Positions 20,699 to 28,035 of a stretch of 28,035 bases of DNA are shown piece after piece. Position 1 is the first letter of the stretch; each line of letters begins with the position of its first letter. The notes under the pieces are model-generated. The model made no database searches, was not told the DNA's origin, and saw only the letters and a program-made list of their open reading frames with translations. The translations under genes were made by a program, and so were the position numbers. This DNA is from a virus: positions 1 to 28,035 of the IMG/VR virus record IMGVR_UViG_3300036399_000439; one strand, written 5' to 3'.

Positions 20699-23589
20699 TG
20701 AAAATCTCCAAGTGGCTTGGGTGGGTCCCAGCCTTTTCCAGATACTTGCTCCCTCCCGGCGGTGCCGTCGAGCAGGTCAATCTGCATACTCTCATTGCGG
20801 GGCAGCTTACCTGCCGACATGGCTCCAAGAAGGTTGCCAAGACCAGCAGCAGAATGCTCTCCCTGTGGGGCCTGTCCGTAGGGCCAACCAAGGACGATGT
20901 GGTTCTGGGGCACTCGGACACCGGCAGCATTGTGGAGTTCAATGGCGGGACCGAGAAGCTGCTTCTGGAAGGGGCCTTTACGGGCGAACACCCAGTCACA
21001 TTTTCCCAAGGCCGCAGGGGCGAGGTATATGCCTACCAAGGCTACGGGAAGCGTGGCCTAGTCAGGGACGCAGACGGCAAGGTCAGGCCGGTAGGTCTTG
21101 ATGCCCCTGCCGACAAGCCTGCCATCGCTATCGACTCTAGCCCCAGCTACTACGTCGCCCGAATTGACATCACCGACGCTGGCAACGGCTACAACCTGCC
21201 TCCAACAGTCTCCATTGCCGCCCCTCCCGCAGGAGGCAGGCAGGCTGTTGCCCTGTCCCGCATAGCAGATGCTCAAGTTTCTGCCATTACCGTCAGCGAT
21301 GGTGGTGCTGGGTATGACAAAGTGCCATGCGTCACACTCACCGACACTCCCAACGGACCAGCCACTGGGACTGGTGCGGCTGCCACCCTAGAGCTTGAGG
21401 ACGGCCATGCCGAGGGTGACCCAGACACGGGCATTGTGTGGTTTGAGATTTCCGAACTGCCCACCTACTTCTGGCTCTGCCTTAATGAGTATGAGCGAGA
21501 AGGCAACGGCTACATCGTGCCGGTCACTGGTGGGTCTGGCACAGGCGCAAAGGCAATCTTTTTCTTTGATTCCCTCTACAACGGCAACTGCTACAAGCAA
21601 GATTCTGACGGCACAGACCTGACGGATCAGGGGGTCAGGGTGCAGGTGTACGATTTCGGCTCTGGCTATAAGGCGGGCGAAGAAGTTGTAGCCACTCTCC
21701 ACACGGCAGCCGCATGGCAAGCTGGTGCTGGGGTAGTCACAGGGCCTCGCTGCGACACTACCCAAGAGTGCCAAGTGCGGGCCAAGGGGTACACCCTATA
21801 TGACCCAAAGGCCCCCGACCAACTGACCATCATCAATGACAATCCGTACAAGCAGCGGAAAATCAAGACAACCATAACCAACGGTGGCTCTGGCTACCTC
21901 ACCCCTCCAACCTTCACCACTGAAGACGGGGATGTGGTTGAAACCGAGATCAACTGCGACGGTGCGGTCACTGAACTTAAGCTGCAAGAGCCCAACAAGC
22001 TCTACCTGTTCCCACCCAAAGTCTTAGACACGAACGGGGATGTGGGTGGTGCTAGGGCTCTGGCTATTGTTCGCCCGAACTTCCGAGGCAAGTATCAGGC
22101 ATATATCCGGTTCGTGAATGACACGGTGACCAAGGAGCAGGGCGGGCCGCTTTACAGCAATCTCTCCCCGGTCAACGAAGTGGATGCCGGTCAGGTGGCC
22201 AGCAAGCTGACATGGACGCTGCCGCTCACGGGCCCGCCCTCGACCACTCACGTTGAGCTATGGCGGTCTACGGCAGATCAGGCAACCACCTTGTTCCGCG
22301 TGGCCAAGCTACCCATTGGCACTGCCAGTTACACCGACACTATCCATGACGGTGACCTGATTGATGCCAAAAGGACGGACTACGAGGCACAGTCAATCCT
22401 GCTGTCCGATGGCCGCCTGAACCTGAACAAGTACGGCATTGCCAGCGACGGGTTTGCGGTTGGCACTGTGTTTCAGGATCGGTCTTTCCTAGGGGTGGAC
22501 ACCACCGGGAAGAGGCCGAACACCCTGCTCTACAGCGAGGCCGACAAGCCCGAGGCTGTTCCTGAGATCAACGAACTGGTTCTCCAGCAGAACGTGAGGG
22601 ACTCGGACTACATCACTGCCCTTGCGCCGTTTGCCGGGGCCCTCATGGTGTTCCAAACCCATCACTGCTACCGGCTCAACTTTGTCGCTAGGCCCGAGAT
22701 CGACGCTACCGTGTCTCTGGTTGCCTACCGGGGGTGCATTGGGCAACGCTGTTGGGATGTCTGGCTGGGCGATATGTATGTGCTGGACGAAACTGGGTTC
22801 TACAAGATGGACTCACAGGGCGGGGCGGAAGATGTGTCCGATGCCATTGCCACGCTGTTTCGTGCCAACACCGACCCCCTAGTGCAGACCATCGACTTCA
22901 CGAAGAAAGAGTGGTTCTTCCTCCACTGCGATAGGGCTCTAGGCATAATCCGAATCCATGTCTCTTTCACGGGAGATCAGGGCAAGTTCCCCACAAGGCA
23001 GATCGTCTATGACCCAGACACCAAGACCTTCTGGCTAGAGTCTTACCCCTATGTGTTTAGTGCTACGGCGGCTGCCCGTGCCAACCAAGACCTGCACACG
23101 GTCATTGCCAGCGAATCTGACCTGCACGTTCTTGGGCAGGGTCTGACCGACGATGGCCAGCCTGTACCCTATGCCTTCCGCACGGGCAACATGGCCTACG
23201 AAACTGACGAGACTGCCAAGACGGGTGGGCAGCAGGGTAGCCGCAATGTATCTGTGATCTACAAGCCAACCACAGATAGCTGCTTGCTGAAACTGGCCAA
23301 TTACTACAACGGCAGTAACACGCCACGCTCCAATGTAGCTATCAGGGACCGAGGGGTAGGCTTCGTCCACCAAACTGACGAGCCTGCCGCTACCGTGGAC
23401 ATGATTGCCCTGCCCCACCAAGAGGCCGAGAGCCATGGGGTAGCCCGCGCGTTGTTCGCCGGGAAGACAATCACCGACTTCTACGGCTCAGACAGTCATG
23501 TTTCCATTCGGCTTTACGGGCAGCAAGACAACTCGCCTGTTATACTCCATGAACTTGCCGTCAATGGAGTACAGGACAATGGAAAGTGA
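20698..23589 (+). CDS. Tail nozzle (tail tubular protein B-like)
   Basis: A 963-residue protein, longer than T7 gp12 (about 794) or P22 gp10 (472). Such proteins form the hexameric nozzle below the adaptor with a beta-propeller fold. The N-terminal 140 residues and the region from about 440 onward read like the family, for example the stretch from LLSDGRLNLNKYG to YVLDETGFYKMDSQGG, including NTLLYSEADKPEAVPEINEL and MVFQTHHCYRLN. Between about residues 150 and 430 is an insertion with five GxGY motifs (near 162, 202, 269, 321 and 397), three of them followed by a PPTV/PCV/PPTF-type strand. This insert is probably an exposed domain. The ATG shares a base with the upstream stop, and the end overlaps the HNH gene by eleven bases. 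Confidence 0.75.
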   Translation: MKISKWLGWVPAFSRYLLPPGGAVEQVNLHTLIAGQLTCRHGSKKVAKTSSRMLSLWGLSVGPTKDDVVLGHSDTGSIVEFNGGTEKLLLEGAFTGEHPVTFSQGRRGEVYAYQGYGKRGLVRDADGKVRPVGLDAPADKPAIAIDSSPSYYVARIDITDAGNGYNLPPTVSIAAPPAGGRQAVALSRIADAQVSAITVSDGGAGYDKVPCVTLTDTPNGPATGTGAAATLELEDGHAEGDPDTGIVWFEISELPTYFWLCLNEYEREGNGYIVPVTGGSGTGAKAIFFFDSLYNGNCYKQDSDGTDLTDQGVRVQVYDFGSGYKAGEEVVATLHTAAAWQAGAGVVTGPRCDTTQECQVRAKGYTLYDPKAPDQLTIINDNPYKQRKIKTTITNGGSGYLTPPTFTTEDGDVVETEINCDGAVTELKLQEPNKLYLFPPKVLDTNGDVGGARALAIVRPNFRGKYQAYIRFVNDTVTKEQGGPLYSNLSPVNEVDAGQVASKLTWTLPLTGPPSTTHVELWRSTADQATTLFRVAKLPIGTASYTDTIHDGDLIDAKRTDYEAQSILLSDGRLNLNKYGIASDGFAVGTVFQDRSFLGVDTTGKRPNTLLYSEADKPEAVPEINELVLQQNVRDSDYITALAPFAGALMVFQTHHCYRLNFVARPEIDATVSLVAYRGCIGQRCWDVWLGDMYVLDETGFYKMDSQGGAEDVSDAIATLFRANTDPLVQTIDFTKKEWFFLHCDRALGIIRIHVSFTGDQGKFPTRQIVYDPDTKTFWLESYPYVFSATAAARANQDLHTVIASESDLHVLGQGLTDDGQPVPYAFRTGNMAYETDETAKTGGQQGSRNVSVIYKPTTDSCLLKLANYYNGSNTPRSNVAIRDRGVGFVHQTDEPAATVDMIALPHQEAESHGVARALFAGKTITDFYGSDSHVSIRLYGQQDNSPVILHELAVNGVQDNGK

Positions 23590-24325
23590 CTTTGACCAGA
23601 AGGTTGCAGCATTGAGGGGTAAGGTTCCTGCCAAGAAGGTCATCCGAAAGAAGAAGTCCGACTGCACCCCCGAAGAGTGGGCTGGGAACCTGAACTATTA
23701 CGCAGCCAGATACGCAGCAAACCCAGAGCCTCATCGCCAAAGAGCATCGGCTTGGGCAAAAGACAACAGGGAAAAGAATAGAGTCAGGCAGCGGCGGCAA
23801 CGTGACGCTGACCGAGAGAAGTACAGAGAAATGCGCCGCGCCTACTACCGGAGCGATCTTCAGGTAACCGAGGCAATACGGGCAAGAAACAAGCGATGGA
23901 AGCAAAACAACAAGGAGAAGGCCCGCGAAAGCCATAGGATTTCGCTATCTGACCCTAGCAGAAAGCTGGCGGCAGACCTTCGCATTCGCCTGAACGTGGC
24001 TGTTAAGGGCGGGGTCAAGCAGGGCTCTGCCGTACATGATCTCGGCTGCACAATTGCCGAACTCTGGGATCATCTTGAGTCCAAGTTCCAGCCGGGAATG
24101 ACTAGAGAGAACAGGGGAAAGGTGTGGGTGATAGACCACATGTACCCACTGTCAAAGGCTAACCTGATTGGCAGCCGGACAGAGTTCTTGGCGGCAAACA
24201 ACTGGAGGAATCTCCAGCCGCTTACTAAAGCACAAAACATGGAAAAGGGGAACAGGGTAACCCCCGAGGCCCAAGTCCTATTTGACCAGTTGTGTGCCGA
24301 GTTCAGGGAGCAAGTGGCGGCATGA
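23579..24325 (+). CDS. HNH endonuclease (homing type)
   Basis: I choose the ATG at 23579 (248 residues), four bases after AGGAC; other in-frame ATGs at 23498, 23549 and 23564 lie deeper in the nozzle gene. The N-terminal 130 residues are very basic and helical (many Arg/Lys, RQRRQRDADREKYREMRR), fit to bind DNA. The C-terminal half has LRIRLNVAVKGG, AVHDLGCTIAELWDHLESKF and the core VWVIDHMYPLS...NNWRNLQPLTKAQNMEKGN, the DH...N...N...K pattern of HNH nucleases found as free-standing homing enzymes in phages. It lies between virion genes and has no packaging role that can be seen. Free-standing HNH genes usually cut rival phage DNA at the matching locus and spread by repair. Start uncertain, domain call good. 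Confidence 0.85.
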   Translation: MESDFDQKVAALRGKVPAKKVIRKKKSDCTPEEWAGNLNYYAARYAANPEPHRQRASAWAKDNREKNRVRQRRQRDADREKYREMRRAYYRSDLQVTEAIRARNKRWKQNNKEKARESHRISLSDPSRKLAADLRIRLNVAVKGGVKQGSAVHDLGCTIAELWDHLESKFQPGMTRENRGKVWVIDHMYPLSKANLIGSRTEFLAANNWRNLQPLTKAQNMEKGNRVTPEAQVLFDQLCAEFREQVAA

Positions 24326-24930
24326 GCTTTTCTAAGGCAATCAATGACATCAGTCTCTTGCTCACCCAAGGCGGCACCCCGGCGGCACACAGCCAAGACA
24401 TTGCCGCCCGGTTAGTCAACGCTCTGGAAGGCTATTACGACTTCCGAGAAAGCCAAAAAGGCAACAGTGCTGTAACTGACTCTTCGTCAGACTCCTCTGC
24501 CTTCAGGCGGGCTTTCTCTCCCCCTGAATCCAACCCCGGTGGCATAGCTGGTGCTGATGGCTCCGATGGACTAGGGGCTTATGCGTGGGCCGTGGGCAAG
24601 GATGGTAAGGATGGGGTTGATGGCGACGGCACTACCCTCAATGACTACCGCAGATATGAGACATTCAACGTAGGCGGCGGTGGTGGTGGCGGGCTCGACA
24701 TCCGGTCAGTGAACTGCATGGACCTGAAGGCCAAGCTCAAGTCCTGCGGAATTGAAACCGGGGGCGACTGCGACTGCTCGCAAAATCTGGAGTGCCCGCC
24801 GGGGTCGGGGATCGTTCGCGGACAAAACATCTGTAATGTCCTAGACGATCACGCCAGACAGCTAAAGAAAATCAGAGAGCGGCTGGACAAGATTGAAAAG
24901 ATGCTTGAAGAAGCGGTCGATTGCCCATGA
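24322..24930 (+). CDS. Virion protein with short collagen, Cys-rich and coiled-coil parts
   Basis: The ATG at 24322 overlaps the HNH stop as ATGA and gives 202 residues; starts further up fall inside the HNH gene. The N-terminal 50 residues are helical. About residues 80-110 hold collagen-like triplets (GADGSDG, GKDGKDGVDGDG), then a run of seven glycines near 125. A Cys-rich stretch (about 135-175, with CGIETGGDCDCSQNLECPPG) follows, and the last 30 residues are a charged coiled coil (DDHARQLKKIRERLDKIEKM). This layout suits a small trimeric surface fibre with a disulfide-rich knot. It overlaps the next Cys-rich gene as ATGA, so the two are likely to act together. Confidence 0.7.
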   Translation: MSFSKAINDISLLLTQGGTPAAHSQDIAARLVNALEGYYDFRESQKGNSAVTDSSSDSSAFRRAFSPPESNPGGIAGADGSDGLGAYAWAVGKDGKDGVDGDGTTLNDYRRYETFNVGGGGGGGLDIRSVNCMDLKAKLKSCGIETGGDCDCSQNLECPPGSGIVRGQNICNVLDDHARQLKKIRERLDKIEKMLEEAVDCP

Positions 24931-26564
24931 GTAAGCTGCTCAAGAAAGACGGCAAACTTGCCAAGCAGGGTGGCAAACTGGTTGTCACCGACGATCCTGC
25001 CAAGTGCCCGTGCTGCAATCCCATCGACTGCACTTGTGCCGATTCCAGCAACTTGCACATCAATGCCAACACTGACTTCTCTGATATGGACAACCCCAAG
25101 GTTGCCTATCTGATCGACTGGAGCCCTCCCGACACCTGCAACGAGAGCGACTTTGACTTTGATATTGAGTACCGAGACAAGGACGGAAACAAAACTGGCG
25201 GCACCACCCAGCCAGCCACGAAAGGCCAGACTCAGGGCAGCGTGACCATGCCGGGTTTCCCCGGGCTCTGCTCCCAGCCAGAGGGTCAGATTCACTCGGT
25301 GGCCGTCAGGCTGGTGCCCCGCAGTGCTTCATGCCAGCCGGGAGACTGGGTGGAAGCTGGCGTTATGGGGGCAGACTACGAGAGCAATTGCCCGCCGCCA
25401 CCCCCATGCCAGCCTGCCCCCGATTGCCAAGATGCCTTTGTCTCTAAAGCTCAGTGCAACGGCAAGGAAGAAGCGTGGGTCAATTGTTCCAACAACGACT
25501 GCACTGCCAACGACTTTCAAGAAGCCAAGTGCCTTGAGGGCCTGCCAGAGGCATTGGAGTCGCAGGGCTGGAACGTGGTTGTGCGGAACGAGCAGTGCTG
25601 CGAGTGCGGCCCGACTGGGCCAGAAGACGGCACCCAGTTGATGAATGTATTCGCTTGCTGCGAAGGCACCGTAGACGGCCTTGTTGCCAACTTCATTTAC
25701 ATACCCCGCAACGAAGACGATCCCTGCCAGTGGTGTACTGGCCTGTCTGGGGTTGAGGCAACATTCAAAGACGGAAAGCCGGTCTGGTCTATCCAGCGTT
25801 GCACCCCGCCGCAACCCTGCGGTGATTGCGTTCCAATACCCGAAATGACCGACCTCAAGCTAGAGGTCAGGGGAGAACCCGGCAAGGAGGAGGTATGCGT
25901 TTTAGCGACCGCCCAGTGGACTCCACCCGATGGCTGCTATGCGTCCGATCAGGAAGCGCGAGATAAGGTCAGCATTGTCTTTGAGTTTCTCGACAAAGAC
26001 CGCGAGGTGATCCAAAGCATTGGAGGCCCCGCAAACATTGGTGAGAACATCGTTGGCTATTGCAGCTCCTTAGTTCCGGCGTGTGACCCCTCCTCCCCGA
26101 AGGCAGAGTTCGCCAGAGCGAAGGCGGTATCCGATGAATGCGAGAGTGAGTGGTCGCGTGAATTTGGACTGCCGGGTGGATCGGCCTCTTGGGAGGACAT
26201 CTGCAAGCCGCCGCAGCCCGATGGCTACATTTGTCAGGGGCCGTTCTCGCAAATCTGGGAGTGTGCCCCGTGCAACGAGTGCGCGGGCCAGCCGGAAGTC
26301 TACGCCACGATGGAGGAGTGCCAAGCTGCCTGCAAGCCGCCCGACCCGCGATGCTTGCCGCCCGCAATATGCACATGGTCGCCACCTGATTGCGGTGGTG
26401 AGTGCTGGCTGGATGCCGTATGGGATGACTCAGACCCATTGCCCCCAGCCTATTGTGCGTCCCGTCCGTATGACTGCACAAGCAAGTCGGCTTGCGAAGC
26501 ATGGGTACAGGCCAACCCGAATCCTCCCTGCGTGGGGCGACAAGAGGAGAACCCCCTCCCATGA
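24927..26564 (+). CDS. Large Cys-rich virion surface protein with duplicated module
   Basis: A 545-residue protein from the ATG at 24927 (ATGA overlap). By my count it has 45 cysteines, about 8 percent. The start KLLKKDGKLAKQGGKLVVTD is followed by CPCCNPIDCTC. Two fibronectin-like modules can be matched by eye, near residues 55-150 (IDWSPPDTC...FDIEYRDKDGN) and 305-420 (AQWTPPDGC...VFEFLDKDRE). Each is followed by a Cys/Pro-rich segment, and a third Cys-rich segment (ICTWSPPDCGGECWLDAVW) ends the protein. Short knots such as YATMEECQAAC resemble small disulfide domains. There is no signal peptide, so oxidation must occur after release or in the particle. It is probably on the virion surface. 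No known family recognised. Confidence 0.7.
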   Translation: MSKLLKKDGKLAKQGGKLVVTDDPAKCPCCNPIDCTCADSSNLHINANTDFSDMDNPKVAYLIDWSPPDTCNESDFDFDIEYRDKDGNKTGGTTQPATKGQTQGSVTMPGFPGLCSQPEGQIHSVAVRLVPRSASCQPGDWVEAGVMGADYESNCPPPPPCQPAPDCQDAFVSKAQCNGKEEAWVNCSNNDCTANDFQEAKCLEGLPEALESQGWNVVVRNEQCCECGPTGPEDGTQLMNVFACCEGTVDGLVANFIYIPRNEDDPCQWCTGLSGVEATFKDGKPVWSIQRCTPPQPCGDCVPIPEMTDLKLEVRGEPGKEEVCVLATAQWTPPDGCYASDQEARDKVSIVFEFLDKDREVIQSIGGPANIGENIVGYCSSLVPACDPSSPKAEFARAKAVSDECESEWSREFGLPGGSASWEDICKPPQPDGYICQGPFSQIWECAPCNECAGQPEVYATMEECQAACKPPDPRCLPPAICTWSPPDCGGECWLDAVWDDSDPLPPAYCASRPYDCTSKSACEAWVQANPNPPCVGRQEENPLP

Positions 26565-26989
26565 CCACCTGCGACAAGAGGTTCCTGATAGCCCGCTGCC
26601 AAGAAAGGGGCTACTCCCTAGCGGAAGTCATGCCCTGCGTAGTCAGGCAGATAGACAAAGACCTGTGGGTGATAGACGAAACCCACCCCAGCTACCCCCA
26701 TTCCCGGGAGCCCAAGCCGCCCCGGTGTCTGGCAGGCACGGAACTCAAGAAGCTCCTCAAGCGAGTCGGCATTGAGGCTACCCCAAACTGTAGCTGTAAC
26801 TCTAGGGCAGCCATGATGGACAGCATGGGATGCCCATGGGTTAGGGAGAACATTGATCTAGTGACTAGCTGGCTAGAGGAAGAGTCCAAGAAGCGGGGCC
26901 TGCCTTTTATCAGGATGGCTGGCAAGGCATTGGTCATGACTGCGGTCAAGCTGGCTGAGAGAAAAGCCCATGTCGTGCCCGGGAGGTAG
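26561..26989 (+). CDS. Small conserved Cys-containing phage protein
   Basis: The ATG at 26561 overlaps the previous stop as ATGA and gives 142 residues. The N-terminus (CDKRFLIARCQERGYSLAEV) is followed by a beta pair with DLWVIDETHPSYP, a Pro-rich linker, and a helical domain ELKKLLKRVGIEATPNCSCN...MMDSMGCPWVRENID...WLEEESKKRGLPFIRMAGKAL. The second domain, with CSC and a later Cys, is a small module that I have seen in environmental phage and planctomycete sequences, often near virion genes; its function is unknown there too. It ends the Cys-rich block and is followed by promoter-like motif copy 3. Confidence 0.7.
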   Translation: MTTCDKRFLIARCQERGYSLAEVMPCVVRQIDKDLWVIDETHPSYPHSREPKPPRCLAGTELKKLLKRVGIEATPNCSCNSRAAMMDSMGCPWVRENIDLVTSWLEEESKKRGLPFIRMAGKALVMTAVKLAERKAHVVPGR

Positions 26990-26992
26990 TCG

Positions 26993-27004
26993 GTACATAA
27001 ATGA
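26993..27004 (+). promoter_or_regulatory. Repeated promoter-like motif GTACATAAATGA, copy 3
   Basis: Identical to copies 1 and 2. The first base is 29 bases before the ATG at 27022, with AGAAGGG between as ribosome-binding site. It starts the block of Gln-rich virion proteins that runs out of the window, supporting a role as late promoter. Confidence 0.6.
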
Positions 27005-27021
27005 GATAGAAGGGCTCACTC

Positions 27022-27672
27022 ATGGCTTTCAATTACGGCTTGGCAATGCGGTCGCAGGGCGTTAACCCGTCCATGTATGACAGCAACCCCAAAAAAGCCC
27101 GCCAAATGATGATTGAGGACTTTGAGTCCCGATGGGGCAAGGACCCAGCCGCATTCCAGAAAGAGATGATCCGGCAGGCCCAGCTAGAACGAAATGGCAA
27201 TTCCGGCAACGCCGCCCCGGAAGACCAGCCCAAACAAGAGCAGCCCCAGCAGGCACCCCAGCAGGCTCGTCAGGGCATCGGGAACGCAATGGGTGATGCC
27301 CCCATTCAGCTTCCCGGCATGAATCCAGCCGCCCACTTTGCCGCTCATGGAAACATGATTGCCGCCACCAACAGAGCGTGGTCGAGGGAAATGGACTCCC
27401 GTCGAGAGCAAGCAGCGGCCGCGCAGGCTAATCAGCACGAATACCAGATGGAAATGCTGAAGCAGCAGGGCCGTCAACAGGCCGAGCAGCAGCAAGACCA
27501 GCAAGGTCAGCAGGCTAGCCAGCTTGACCAAATCCGAAAAGCCAGAAACAGGAGCCTGCTTGGTGCTGCCGGTCTGGGTGGCCACACCATCAAGTCGGGG
27601 CCGGGTGGAACAAAGGTAACGCCGCACCAGTTTGGCAACAGTCCGTTCGCCAGCGCACTTCTTGGTGACTAA
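27022..27672 (+). CDS. Gln-rich protein, probable internal virion protein
   Basis: A 216-residue protein behind promoter-like motif copy 3. The N-terminal 55 residues form a small helical region (MAFNYGLAMRSQGVNPSMYD onward). The rest is mainly Gln, Ala and Asn, with a disordered Gln/Pro stretch (about 67-85), a long Gln/Glu helix (about 120-170) and a Gly-rich C-terminus. Ala/Gln-rich helical proteins after the nozzle are often ejection proteins that leave the head with the DNA. Here the place after tail genes and ahead of a similar gene supports that, but no domain is recognised. It shares its stop with the next ATG. Confidence 0.6.
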   Translation: MAFNYGLAMRSQGVNPSMYDSNPKKARQMMIEDFESRWGKDPAAFQKEMIRQAQLERNGNSGNAAPEDQPKQEQPQQAPQQARQGIGNAMGDAPIQLPGMNPAAHFAAHGNMIAATNRAWSREMDSRREQAAAAQANQHEYQMEMLKQQGRQQAEQQQDQQGQQASQLDQIRKARNRSLLGAAGLGGHTIKSGPGGTKVTPHQFGNSPFASALLGD

Positions 27673-28035
27673 TGCCAGCTTTCTCAGCAACACCACCGGG
27701 CACACCAAAGTCCAACGTCTCGACCAATGGGCAGGCTGTCAACACTGGCAGCTTGCTGTCTGGGCTGACCGCAGAGTCAGGGGTGAAGGCCAACACTGGA
27801 ACAGCTACCGGCGACAGGGCAGTGCAAGACTTCGCAAAAGGCCAGCTATACCAGAATCAAGCCAACATGCAGAGAGGCCTTGCTACCCAGAACGCCAAGA
27901 CCAACACAGAACGAGTGCGGCAAGGCGAGCAGATGGCTCAGGCTTGGAATCAGGCCCAAATGGCTCAGTACCAAAGCCTGTCCCAGCAGCGATCTCAGCA
28001 GACCTCGCTTGCCCAGAAGCTGCTTGAAGAACGGA
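27672..28035 (+). CDS. Gln-rich protein, 3' end cut by window
   Basis: The ATG at 27672 overlaps the preceding stop as TAATG and the frame stays open to the right edge, with 121 codons visible. The first 50 residues are Thr/Ser/Gly-rich (MPAFSATPPGTPKSNVSTNG), then Ala/Gln/Asn-rich helix (QDFAKGQLYQNQANMQRGLA and on). Composition and place match the preceding gene, so it is probably another internal virion or ejection protein. The true length is unknown. Confidence 0.65.
   Translation, partial: MPAFSATPPGTPKSNVSTNGQAVNTGSLLSGLTAESGVKANTGTATGDRAVQDFAKGQLYQNQANMQRGLATQNAKTNTERVRQGEQMAQAWNQAQMAQYQSLSQQRSQQTSLAQKLLEER

Noticed and set aside
26083-26775. Arg/Pro-rich 230-codon frame overlapping the Cys-rich gene and the next gene
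   Set aside because: Composition is that of a frame-shifted reading of Cys/Pro/Gly codons; it spans two supported genes.
1-28035. tRNA genes, CRISPR arrays, insertion sequences, integrase or attachment sites
   Set aside because: Reading both strands by eye I found no cloverleaf, spaced repeat array, transposase or integrase motif.

Overview
The window is a piece of a tailed double-stranded DNA phage genome carrying the packaging, head, tail and virion genes. All recognisable genes are on the + strand. They are tightly packed, often with ATGA or TGATG stop/start overlaps, and both ends of the window cut through open genes. No tRNA, integrase, repressor or replication gene is visible, so lifestyle cannot be judged. 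The portal, head-tail adaptor and large nozzle-like protein, with no recognisable tape-measure or sheath gene, point to a short-tailed (podovirus-type) virion. The gene order is unusual: scaffold and capsid come first, then a block of small membrane or secreted proteins, then terminase, then portal.

Layout. 1-2902: scaffold-like protein (cut at the left edge), major capsid protein and a probable head decoration protein. 2918-3385: a strong hairpin, a small secreted CHG-repeat protein and a clear intrinsic terminator. 3400-6374: proteins with membrane segments or signal peptides around a papain-like cysteine peptidase, including a secreted protein with a DnaJ-type zinc finger, a holin-like protein and a 31-residue membrane peptide. 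6385-8916: a small protein, a zinc-finger protein that is probably the small terminase, and the large terminase. 8999-12391: a small protein, a secreted Cys-rich protein, the portal and an unknown protein. 12431-19623: fibre and virion-surface genes, several with collagen-like repeats and a shared N-terminal module. 19631-23589: adaptor and nozzle. 23579-24325: HNH endonuclease. 24322-26989: a collagen/Cys-rich protein, a 545-residue protein with 45 cysteines and a small conserved protein. 27022 to the right end: two Gln-rich proteins that are probably internal virion proteins.

Regulation. A 12-base sequence, GTACATAAATGA, occurs exactly in three intergenic gaps just ahead of the genes at 9372, 12431 and 27022. 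A related copy lies inside the scaffold gene about 390 bases ahead of the capsid gene. It resembles a phage late promoter element.

Host. Several small proteins (CHG repeats, the GDCVS-type papain-like peptidase, the secreted zinc-finger protein, the GYEGLGMGST protein) resemble, from memory, proteins of Planctomycetes and their phages. I treat a planctomycete host as a tentative inference. It would fit the idea that the papain-like peptidase helps to break a protein-rich cell envelope.
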